From the NCBI GenBank assembly GCA_034696485.1, contig JAQIWT010000449.1, positions 1 through 20,086 of the forward strand: a stretch of DNA of 20,086 nt, in the 5' to 3' direction. Below are positions 1 to 9,345 of the stretch, one piece after another. The DNA comes from Isohypsibius dastychi. Its lineage: Eukaryota; Tardigrada; Eutardigrada; Parachela; Isohypsibiidae. Below the pieces are notes generated by a model. It saw only the letters and a program-made list of their open reading frames with translations. It made no database searches and was not told where the DNA came from. Position 1 is the stretch's first letter. The number at the start of each line of letters is the position of its first letter. The translations under genes and the position numbers were made by a program.

Positions 1-701
1 CAAGGCTTTGCCAAAAAACGTACGGTCTTACAAAAAGTGGGGGGACGGTATATTCAGGAACCTTCGAGGGTTCCTTGGATATCAAAAAAGCGCATTGGTT
101 TTTTGCTGGTATATTTTTAAAGATGAGAACTTTCGGCTAATTACCCAACTGTTCAATATGTGGAGAACCAGCGATCAGTCACTCCGAATTGTATCTAACA
201 CGTTACATAAGAGTGATTTAGGAGCTTCAGTTTTTCTGCACTATGTTCGCGAATATCCCAAGATGATTCAATCGTTGAATATCTGCGCCGAATCTGTTCG
301 GAAAATTCGTGGATGAATTATTTTTGACGTATCTGCGGTATGAATTCCGGGAAGCATTACTTACTTGACAACTCAATCCGAATGCAAGGTCATGCAGTGA
401 AGTTGGTCTGTTAAATTCGTTAACGTAGCATTCCATGTACACTGATCCATAATTTTCAGTCGAGATATTTGGAGATGCTGCAACATGAACAAATGTGATT
501 GTGTGTCGAAAGTGCAAACTGAATGCTGTAAACTCAAGCAATTACAGCACGTGTCTAGTTAGTAAATGAACCTGAATGTTCTCAGTGCTCAAAAAATAGA
601 CTCTCATACTTTTCACTGCGTGTATCTTTGCACGATCTCAACCTCAGCGTCCACCCAAAGAATGACGAAGATCGCTCAATTTCATTCATTTCATTTCACA
701 G

Positions 702-958
702 ACAAGTGGTGATGTAGATGCAAGCTGGATTCGGGACCAGAACGAATTCTTTACAAATTTTTTCGAAGTGTCATAGACAGTTCAATGAGCTGGGTCATGC
801 CTCACGCAAGTTAGGGCATTAGAGTAAGGCAATGGCTGGGTTCAAAGTTAGTACTCCCCGCTGGGAGGTGCAAACGCATAAGTAAACTGCTCTTCTCCGA
901 ACATACTGCGATACAGCATGCTGTGAAGGAATTTGTCAAAGAACGACGAAGCCATTGA
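702..958 (+). pseudogene. possible remnant of a caspase small-subunit 3' end
   Basis: After a good acceptor (T-rich tract ending ACAG at 701), a short open stretch to 773 reads TSGDVDASWIRDQ, then a phenylalanine-rich tail. This resembles the S-W-R strand and following hydrophobic helix of a caspase p10 subunit. A second short open stretch ending at the stop 956-958 reads HAVKEFVKERRSH. It resembles the last exon of the caspase-like gene on the opposite strand (2119-2189), and the two are also alike as inverted nucleotide sequence. I found no matching large-subunit exons to the left. This could be a decayed inverted copy, the 3' end of a gene running in from outside the window, or chance. Confidence 0.25.
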
Positions 959-2185
959 AACGGGCTATAATTGAGTCGGTGAGTGGATGTAAATTTTTGG
1001 AAACACGTCTTTTTTGAAAACCCACATTTTGCATCATTGCGTTACTCGTACGGGGTCGCTCGCTGCGGTGTCAGATTTTTCCTCGTATTTTTACAATAAT
1101 TATCGTATCACATCTTCTTTATGGCAGCCCATTTGGGCCAAAATGAAAACAACTAGGACTACCAGGAGGACTTCGGTGAGTACGACCACTCCAATGTTTC
1201 GTGGCCGTCATGGACCATAAATACTACAAAGACTACGACGATGACCAACTCAAAGACCATAATCACTACAAAAACAACTATTAGAATTTGAAATCAAAAC
1301 AACTAGGATACTAGGAGGAACTTCGATGAGTCTGACTATATCGGTGTTCAGCGACTACCGCAAACTATTAAAACTACGAAGACGTGGATGTATATCAACT
1401 AACATACTATAATCTCGAAGCTGGGAACAAGATTACTGAGCACAGCAACTTCGCAATCTTTTGTCAGTACGGCAGGACCACCCGCTTCAGCGGTTTGCAC
1501 ACAAGGGCAGTGCTTCGTCTTATTAATGAAAAGTTGAAAACAGCTGAATATCAGCACGATATATTCTGTACCTTTCACACAAAACTTAAATGGCCACTTA
1601 CTGCAAGTCTTGGTTGTGTGTATGGTTAGTATGTTATTCATCATCGAAATGTTAGTAGTTTTTGTGGTTCATGACGTTAGTCAAGCACCGAAGTCGTTCT
1701 GGCTTCTCGGAATTCTGCTGATTCTTATAGTTCTTTTTGTAGTGTATATGGTCCCTGTGTGTTGGTAATCGTCGTAGTTTTTGCAGTTGGTATGGTTCAT
1801 GGCAGCCACCAAGCATTGATAAAGTCGTACTCAAAGAGGTCCTCCTAGTAGTCCTAGTTGTTTTCATTTTGGCCCAAATGGGCTGCCATACTTCTTCATT
1901 GTCTCTGTCTCACAAAACAGCAACAACACTCTTACCACTCCAAGAAAACGCAAAAGAACAATCTTTGAAGGTTATGACAGTCGACCACGTGTTGTTCGCC
2001 CGTATTTTACTATGTCTGTCCTTTTGCTCGCAGAATCTTTACGAGTAACGCAGTGATGTAAAATAGATAGATTCACGTCTGAAAAATGATCGTAAAAAAC
2101 GCACATCAACTGACCCACTCAGCCATGGCCCAATGGAATGGTTTCATATTCTGCTTCAGACATTCTTCTTTGAACACGCTCGATG
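925..2185. repeat. large imperfect palindrome (inverted repeat)
   Basis: The core arms are 1121-1283 and 1725-1889, closely matching as reverse complements; both outer ends carry ATGGCAGCCCATTTGGGCC or its complement. Weaker inverted similarity continues outward: 1030-1050 (CATTGCGTTACTCGTA) pairs with 2040-2062, and about 925-1000 pairs with about 2105-2185. A third, partial copy of the arm motif AACTAGGAYTACYAGGAGGA lies in direct orientation near 1302. The right outer arm overlaps the last exon of the caspase-like gene, so part of the palindrome may be an inverted gene duplication and the core a foldback element. No transposase is visible. Open frames inside the arms (1014-1220, 1652-1867) are mirror images of one another and are not taken as genes. 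Confidence 0.7.
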
Positions 2186-3611
2186 ATGTCTGGTAAAGGG
2201 ATTTCTCACATCAAATATAAAAACGCGTTTTGCATTTAAGAGCCCTGAACTTGTGTCGTGGTAGCCAAAAAGTCACAAGGTACTCAGGGTGATTGCAATT
2301 AGATGCCATCTACCCAAACTTGACAGTTCAGGCAATTTGTTGCTGAAAAGTAACAAGATTTTGCCAAAACATTCTGCGCTCACCAGGAATATTGATGTAT
2401 TCTACAAAAGTGTTCCCTCTAGGCCGACGAAACCAATGTACGTGATTTTCTGTTTCCACATATGTCGTCTTAGGACTTGCCGAAGACCCAATATCCTTGT
2501 ATGACATAAGTTGAACCCTCTTCGCACATTTTGGGCGACGCAACCAATGCAGATGTGGCTGCTGTTGAACATGTGATGTCACACTCCCTTCTGATAAATC
2601 TGCAAAAAGATAGTTTTCGAACTTACAAGCTCAGAGGGTCACTGGCTTTCCCGGTGGTCAGTACGGCAGGCAATGTTTTACTCTCATATACTTGCCATCT
2701 CTTTTGCTATTTGTCACAAACAGATTAAAAACCGGTTTCTAATACGCTTAAATTTCATCGCCTGTGTTAAGATTAGCTTACTCACCAACTGATTGTACCA
2801 TCAAGATGTATCGTAATGTCGTCACAGGCAGTTTTGGGCAATGGTAGCTGCTGAGCCTGTGCATGACTTCAAGCCGACATCCAGTTTGCAAATCCGGGTA
2901 AACAAAGTGTGCCTCATATGCTGGAGCAATTATACAGACTATCACACCTTCAGCATGTTCATGGCGCTCATCCAACCCAAACTCTTTCAACAGATCATCC
3001 ATTTCCTGGAATCGTTACATGGATTTCAATCGTTTCCTAAAATGAACGTTTCCAACTGACCTGTTTAGATTCAGGCCAATGACACTTCCCAAGATACAGC
3101 TCATAATGCATCCCTTGAAACATTTTCACCAGCTTTTCCGCATCGACATGTCTCCTTGTTCCCTCGGGGTGGTTTCGAACATCCATGCTTACGATTACCA
3201 AGAAAAGACCTTTGATGTTCATCTCAGGCTGTATTGCTGTAGACCCCAGGGTTTCTTCCTCAGTCTTCCTGGGGCAGAAATACTGTGCTGGATCTACAAT
3301 CCAAAATCAGAAGAGGTATCGAAAAACATAAGTAAATCCCCACCTGAGGCAAATTTTTCGAGGAATGATGGCTCACGTTTCGGCAGCTGAGACATCTTGA
3401 ACAGATTTTTAATAGTGGACATTGTGACATCTGTGTACGTTCCGGCACCCAAACACTTTGATAGTTTATCAGTCTCTGCACCAGATTCGGTAACATTCGG
3501 CTAACACGGCATGAATTAATCGATAACTACACACACAGCTTTGGGATGTTCCTCTCTGGAAGGAAGATGTCCGAACCAGTGCGCCATGTCGAACGCAGGA
3601 TCGATAAGCAT
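2119..3611 (-). CDS. caspase-fold protein lacking catalytic residues (probable pseudocaspase)
   Basis: Exons on the minus strand: 3611-3537 (tentative start exon), 3500-3344 (its 5' limit could instead be 3475), 3293-3061, 3005-2786, 2599-2384 and 2189-2119. Every junction has GT-AG ends and compatible phases; introns are 36 (doubtful), 50, 55, 186 and 194 nt. The product is about 323 residues, a usual short-prodomain caspase length. Exon 3 carries the first large-subunit strand and helix (KGLFLVIVSMD, then HVDAEKLVKMFQGM). Exon 4 carries the helix with EMDDLLKEFG, the core strand GVIVCIIAP and CPKL before the strand that normally ends in QACRG. Exons 5 and 6 fit the small subunit (HWFRRPRGNTFVEYI, then DIIERVQRRMSEAE). 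The expected S-H-G reads A-P-A, QACRG reads QSVD, and the S1-pocket Arg before GT is Glu. A role as a caspase regulator or decoy is inferred from known inactive homologues. The fold is fairly confident; the N-terminus is not. Confidence 0.65.
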
Positions 3612-4048
3612 GAATTAAGAGATGCTCGTGGATATTCAGTTCAATACTCCACCCACCATGATTCACCAAGATGAGTAGCCATCCATGCTACCAGTGGCAG
3701 CAAGGAGCGTTGTTTCCTTTTGAACTGATCTAGTTTGATACATACAAGCATACATACAAGGTCTGCGCGAACTCGATAGACTGGATTGGCCGAAAACGTT
3801 GGTGGGGGGGGGGGGGGGGGGGGGTTGAGAAAGCTGGCCAAAAAGAGGCTCTCCACGCCTCTAAGAAGTGCGATGTGTCGTCGCCAATTTCGCGACAATA
3901 TAACGCATGGCTTTGTTCATTCAGACCCATGCGATCTTTCGTCGCATAACCGGACCCAAGTCCATGTTTTCTTCAAGGCTGATCTGGAGTATCCGAACTG
4001 ACATTTTTTTACAGTCGTGCTATATCCGATGGTGACTGATTCTTCACC
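3612..4048. promoter_or_regulatory. intergenic spacer between divergent genes
   Basis: This 437-nt stretch separates the start of the minus-strand caspase-like gene from the plus-strand BTB gene, so it probably contains both 5' flanks. It holds the 21-G tract at 3804-3824. I see no clear TATA box or other recognisable core promoter element. The regulatory role is inferred from the divergent arrangement only. Confidence 0.35.
3804..3824 (+). repeat. poly(G) tract, 21 nt
   Basis: An uninterrupted run of 21 G on the + strand lies between the divergent caspase-like and BTB genes. It can in principle form a G-quadruplex and is prone to length change. Minus-strand frames through it give artificial polyproline. 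Confidence 0.95.
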
Positions 4049-7000
4049 ATGGAGGGAGTTTCAATTGATGTAGATTTACTTTCTTTCCCCTTTCGACCAA
4101 TGCCCATCCAACCTCCTCCACGGGCTGAGGAACAAGAGGATGGATTTGAAAATGGTTGTCAGAATTCATCGGATTTGCCACAAACAAGTATCCTTGCAAA
4201 TGGAACCTGTCTGGGTAACAACAGTGTACGCGGCTCTCCCGGACATATCAACCAAAAGAAGAGGACGATCGAAATACTCACGAACCAATCCAATAATATC
4301 GGGGAAAGCACCTCCCCAGAAACAACACGCAAACGATTTTGCTGCGGGATGGAACTGGTAAGAGAAATAAAATTGGTTGTGGTTTTACTGACTCTGACTC
4401 CAATCCGTGTTACGGAGCGGAGAAATAGTTATTGGATATCAAGCCACCGTGTCCCTTTCTTGCCATGTGTTGGAATGGAAATGTAAATTTTAAATTTTAA
4501 TCAACGGTGAATTACGCTTTGGTCACTGCGGGAACTGTTCGATTTGAATACATTACTTCAGAGAAGAGTCGATGCTTTGAAACGTCGAGACTTCGAGAAG
4601 ATCTCTCTGTCTCAAAAGCCTCTCCAGCGCACCATGTTCGTGTTTAGGTGAAAATTATTTGTTGATTGATCTGATCATTTGTGTATCGTAAAAAAAATAC
4701 CTCTCCTGACCAAACCAAAGTTTTTAGAGAATCCTGTCCAGCTCTTCTGTCCAGAGAATTAAGCCACTGCTTTGTTTAAACATCTACTGGCACTTAGTGA
4801 GAATATCTTGACAGTATCTGACTTTTTTTGTAGATTGCAAATGAGCACGTTCATGACAAACTGGATGCTCTAAGTTTTTCCCCAGATGACCAAGAACCAC
4901 AGTTGCGAAGAAATCAAGATATATTCAGCGAGGAAAAAAGGTAAGAAGTTCAAAGCATATCCCACTGTGATGAGCTTGTAACCCATACATAATATCCAGA
5001 AGTTCGTTCTTCCTATATTCCAGAACAGTGGGAGCTTTGCATCCGGGTTCCGAGCTTTGGGAACGTGATATCCACTGTTTAACCTCAAGCCGAACAGAAC
5101 GAGTTGATCTCGCTGCTGACCACGAAATTCTTCTTTGGGAGGCCCCCTTTCAATATGCCAAGTTGTCCTTTCTGGCGCCTGAGGATCCATTGATTTATGA
5201 CGATAGCAATCTGTAAGCGGGCATACGCGAAATTCAACAGCGTGACTCACCACGGGATTTGGAAATCCGCGGTAGAGCGAGCGCTTCAGCGATTCCATGC
5301 CACTCTTCGGTCATCTGTGCAATCAGTTCGGTCATCAGATCTCGGTTACGTTCGAAACTTCATCATGGTTCCGAACTCAATTTTGAGAACATACCACACG
5401 AGACACTGATTCAGTGAGTCCAATCGTGGTATATTTTTCATGATTTGGGAAGACGATTCCTTCTAGGTTGGTGGACTTCGCGAATTGTGGTCGAATCGGA
5501 CTGGAGGGAACAAATGTTCTGTCGATTTATTCTGCAGCTGATTTCTTGGATATCCCATTTCTGATCACTGCTGTCACGACGTATCTATCGGAGAATACGA
5601 AGAAGTTCAGTGGAGTGAGCTGCTACAAAGTGTTCCGCTTTCTTGGCCAACACGACCGGCTGCAACCATTGATCCCTATGTACAAGCGACGTGCAATTGA
5701 ACGTATTGCTAACGTTTTCGATAGTGATGAATGCCTTATCGACATGCCGGCTGAGTTTGTGAGGTTTTGTCTCTTTTATTCCCGACCAAAAGTATAAAAT
5801 CTTTCTAAAGGTGATCGACTTCCTTGAGACCGATTCTGTGGATTTTGGACCTGAAACCGAAGTGATACGAGCGCTTTATCGATGGCTCGCAATGGATTCT
5901 ACTCGAGAAGATTACATGCCTGAGCTTGCTTTACGAATTCGGTGGGACGATATCGATCATGATCTGCAAAGTGAAGATGTCAAATTGTTCGAAAGCAAAC
6001 TCAAGTCAACTGGAGAGGGCAGTTGTGCTCAGGCAAAAGTTGGTTTGAGAAATCGGGGTGAATTACGTCATGTTTATGAGATTAACACCTGAATCAACGT
6101 CACTTTTACAGGAACAAGCGGAGGGTTTCTGATTTCTCGTAAAAAAGGACAGTGCCCACTGCTTTTGGATGTCCACACACAGAAAATCAAATTCCTTCCT
6201 AAATACCCAAAGTTAGTTTATGGAAATAGCCCGCATATTGAAAGATGGGGTGTGAGCGCTGTCGACAGCGATGACGGCGTTTTCTACATTGCATCGACAT
6301 GTGTCAGTTCTTGTTCTTATCCGGAGGATTTCGATCTTCTTCAGTTGAATGTTCCGGAAAACCCCTGGAGTCATGTGTTTCAACATCACCCGGAGGAGGA
6401 CCGTAGATGGAATAACTCTGGGAGTAAGCACACCGAAACGTATAAAATACTTTTAAAGAAAAGCGTCGTTTGTTATTAGATATTTCTCTTCTACTCCTGA
6501 AGTTTTGTTGCTCCGGTATAGGTGGTACTCAACTTGTTCACAGTGTTCTCGCCGGGAAGCTGTGTATCACGCTAGTAGGGGGTTCCGAGTCCTTCGTCAA
6601 ATCTGTGGACCTGGCAACTTCGGAAGTGGTATTTTACACTGCGTTGGAACAGATTCGATCGGCTTCCGTCTGCACCGGATTGAGTTCAATCTTTCTTCTT
6701 GGAATCGGTAGTCTGTCTCGATTCGATGCTAGGAGCTGCAAACTAAGTGAAGTGAAGACTGACATCCCATCGGACCAGCTTCGGAAATGCTGCTGCATCG
6801 ACGCGAATCCTGCTGGACAAGCTTTCCTTCGTGGTAAGTGACTCAGCACCGTTCATACCGTGCCGTTTGATTTTGCTTGAATAATGGTTGTTAACTAATT
6901 CGCGACCGCTTTGATGCATCAAGAACAGTCGCAAGCTCCTAACGCCCAATTTCAAGTGACAACAAGTATTTCTTTTGCAGGTGGAAAAACTATGTTTCTA

Positions 7001-7364
7001 GTTTGCTTGGAATCTTGATACAATCTAGACCAGCAAACAGCTACGTATCTGGTGGTGAGACAATGTTTCTGAGCCACGATTCAGTTATTTCTTGGAGATT
7101 GGTCGAGGAAGAACAGCCGAATGCAAACGAAACGCTCGTGATTGCTCGGGATAGAGTTACGTTAGCAGGATGGAATCTTTTGAAATCTTACTCTTCTGTT
7201 CGCCCATATACAGTGTTCAATGGGCATTGTCATTTTCCTAGGGGTAATTCATTGTAGAAATTCATTATATAACAGCTCGATGAACTGATGTTTTTTCCGT
7301 TTAAGCGGTGATCAATGACCTGCCGGACTGGACTGCAATTTCTGATGGGGATGTTCTTAAATAG
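4049..7364 (+). CDS. BTB-BACK protein with degenerate kelch-like C-terminal region
   Basis: Exons: 4049-4357, 4834-4940, 5024-5212 (or from 5000, same frame), 5276-5413, 5467-5758, 5811-6057, 6112-6423, 6522-6833, 6981-7243 and 7306-7364. The start ATG at 4049 has a good context (ACCATGG). About 140 N-terminal residues are low in recognisable structure. The BTB fold spans exons 3-5: SAIPCHSSVICAIS is the conserved helix start, and LVDFANCGRIGLEGTNVL is the usual Y/F-x-G strand-helix. BACK follows (FLETDSVDFGPETEVIRAL, ALYRWLAMD, RIRWDDI). Exons 7-9 have scattered GG pairs (GGFLIS, LVGGSES, SGGETMFL) like a worn beta-propeller. Such proteins usually act as Cullin-3 substrate adaptors; that role is by family only. 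The 5213-5275 intron was chosen because a 28-nt alternative loses the BTB frame. The 6833/6981 junction is out of phase by one: followed literally it stops at 7016-7018 (647 residues), so the 3' end is uncertain. Confidence 0.7.
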
Positions 7365-7951
7365 CGCTTCTTGAATTTGTGCGACAAAGTTGTCTCCCTG
7401 GCTCATTAGACTGATCCTTAAGTATGTAGATTCCGTATTGTTACTTGCATACCTTTAATTTCACCTTGCCATTTTAAATTTTGCTTTTTCCAACGGAATT
7501 CCGAAGTTCGGGTGATACGACTTGGCTTAGATTCTTCGCTTGCGTTGTAGTTCTTTGAAGTGGCAGACATGGGCTGAAATATTCGAGCAACCACTGATTC
7601 TAGACAACCCTGAATGGAATGAGTTCGAAGGTCTTTGACACCAGAACCTGGAGTGACTCTCGTCAAAACTATCTCAAACATATGTAACTGCAAATGGTTG
7701 CGTCACGTGCACGGTTATGCCCAAGTGGATGAGAAACTGACAATCAGGGCTCGCTCCCCAGTTCAACAAGTATATACAATAAAGTTCGTTTAAGGCCTCT
7801 ACACGTTCTAATTCGTTCTATCTCTTATCTCTCGTTCTTTTATGTGCTGTCCCGCACATTCTCGAAGATGTTCAAGCACCTTCCTACTAACAAACTGAGC
7901 AGACATAATCAACACAATTCTGTAGCAAACATTATTCCTATAATACTGTTT
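7365..7951. other. 3' flank of the BTB gene, otherwise no gene seen
   Basis: There is no convincing coding sequence here. The minus-strand open frame at 7418-7693 has no recognisable domain or splice context. The only notable site is the AATAAA at 7778-7783, which could serve the BTB gene. Confidence 0.5.
7778..7783 (+). terminator. candidate polyadenylation signal AATAAA
   Basis: A canonical hexamer about 415 nt after the stop at 7364, on the same strand as the BTB gene, with a T-rich stretch following. It is the first clear AATAAA seen downstream. Confidence 0.4.
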
Positions 7952-8892
7952 ATCGTGCGACCCAAAAGGTTCTGCGGTTCCATAATTTAGTGGGCAGGCG
8001 TATGACGTCACGTGCCATTTGGTTGGTTGGTTCACGTATGTAACCGTTTTTGTGAACTCCCCGTTTTCTTGAACCCGGGGTTCACAAACCCCGTTTTTGT
8101 GAACCGCTCAAGGTTCACAAACCCCGTTTTCTTGAACCCAACCGTTTCTCTGAACCGGTTCACAAAACCCGTTTTCTTGAACCCTCCACCGTTTACGGTT
8201 TTTGTCACTAGCAAATTAGAGAGAATAGTTCATTTCATGATAAAGCTTTTTCTACATGCAACTCACGTTCGGGGTAGGGTGCAGTATGTGGAACAAACAA
8301 GAGTACTAGTGTACTCCGTTCTCTCGATAAATTGGCCAAGGGTAAAATCAAATCAGTGAGTGAAGCCCGGTCTAGAGAGAGAGACAGAGAGACATACGAG
8401 CGTCTGCTGGCTCGGGCCTCACTCACTGATTTTATTTCACCCTTGGTCAATTTATCGAGAGAACGGAGTACACATTTTAAAACGGCTGACTGAAAATGGG
8501 TACCTGAAACTGAAACTGAGCTGCATCATCAGGTGAGCTATTCTCCCTAGTTTCCGAGTGACAAAAACCGTAAACGGTGGAGGGTTCAAGAAAACTGGTT
8601 TTGTGAACCGGTTCAGAAAAACGGTTGGGTTCAAAAAAACGGTGTTTGTGAACCTTGAGCGGTTCACAAAAACGGGGTTTGTGAACCCCGGGTTCTAGAA
8701 AACGGGGAGTTCAGAAAAACGGTTACACACGTACCAATGCAAATTGAGCATTCGCTGGGCCAATACGCATTCACGCCGTCGCGTTGTCGATATAAAACCA
8801 AAATGTTCATTGGGCCATTTGATTCTCGAGCTTACGTCACCCGACCGCCCCTGGAAATGTGGAACCGTTGAACCTTTTGGGTCGCACGATAG
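7952..8892. repeat. foldback element with long repeat-rich inverted arms
   Basis: The left arm (about 7952-8240) and right arm (about 8524-8892) are inverted copies. The outer ends match as TATCGTGCGACCCAAAAGG and its complement (around 7953 and 8870). The inner arms (8030-8240 and 8524-8740) contain several units of GGTTCACAAAnCCCGTTTT followed by TTGAACC, each partly palindromic in itself. The right arm has about 100 extra bases near 8745-8850. The loop contains a separate MITE (8312-8470). No transposase frame is present, so this is a non-autonomous element. Open frames on both strands through the arms (8012-8359, 8032-8214, 8452-8667) encode repetitive FLNP/FTNP peptides and are products of the repeat. 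Confidence 0.8.
8312..8470. mobile_element. 155-bp MITE, TA target site, CTCCGTTCTC termini
   Basis: The element spans 8314-8468 and is flanked by TA on both sides (8312-8313, 8469-8470). Its inverted ends begin CTCCGTTCTCTCGATAAATT, and the inverted match continues for about 50 bp per side with ATCAGTGAGTGA near the inner ends. The centre is a GA-rich simple repeat. A TA target duplication and these short ends fit a Tc1/mariner-type MITE. A same-length relative lies at 14818-14972. Confidence 0.8.
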
Positions 8893-9345
8893 CCGAGATA
8901 CTGTAGGCTTCCTGACATCCTTCATGTTTCACGGGAGATCTACGTGTGTACTTTCACCAAGGCACACATCAGCTTGTATTCCGACTTTCAACTTATGTAT
9001 TTAGCAAAGTTGGATCATGGCAAATCTTCAGTTACTGAAATTTTTTTACACACTAAGCAATTATATTTTCTCGTCTCTGTCGTCGATGCTCTTGCACAGA
9101 CCGGCTAGCCTAATAGCTTCTGAAGCACAGCGCAGGGCGGCTGAACATGAAGACAAGCGCACATGTTTGATCGATCGATCGACAAATCAATTTATTCTGC
9201 AAAATCCAGAGGCAAGGAGGCACACTTTTAGTGAGTTATTGTGTGCATACATACTTACTTGCACCAAAGTTTAGCTGTGGTTCTTGTTTGAAATTGTGTA
9301 GTTGTGGCAGATTAGAGGGAATATACTTCATCATCACATGTTAAG
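8893..9345. other. 5' flank of duplicated gene copy 1
   Basis: No coding sequence is supported. From about 9077 the sequence is clearly similar to 12797-13083 upstream of gene copy 2, which marks the left edge of the duplicated block. Shared items are TGCTCTTGCACAGACCG, the palindromic run GATCGATCGATCGA at 9169-9182, CACTTTTAGTGAG and TACATACTTACTT. These are candidates for conserved promoter sequence. The open frame at 9017-9274 lies in this non-coding homology and is rejected. Confidence 0.55.

Noticed and set aside
8-316. 102-codon open frame on +
   Set aside because: No recognisable domain, no splice partner found and no start context of note; left as unannotated although a gene entering from the left cannot be excluded.
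3641-3930. Minus-strand frames with polyproline
   Set aside because: The proline run is only the translation of the G tract at 3804-3824.
4870-5298. 142-codon minus-strand frame
   Set aside because: It is antisense to exons of the BTB gene, which have domain support.
5197-5409. Frame starting MTIAICKRAYAKF, implying a 28-nt intron at 5213-5240
   Set aside because: That frame lacks BTB motifs. The neighbouring frame carries SAIPCHSSVICAIS and joins in phase on both sides when a 63-nt intron is used.
8012-8667. Open frames with FLNP/FTNP repeats on both strands
   Set aside because: They are translations of the foldback arms, mirror images of each other, and end in the nested MITE.
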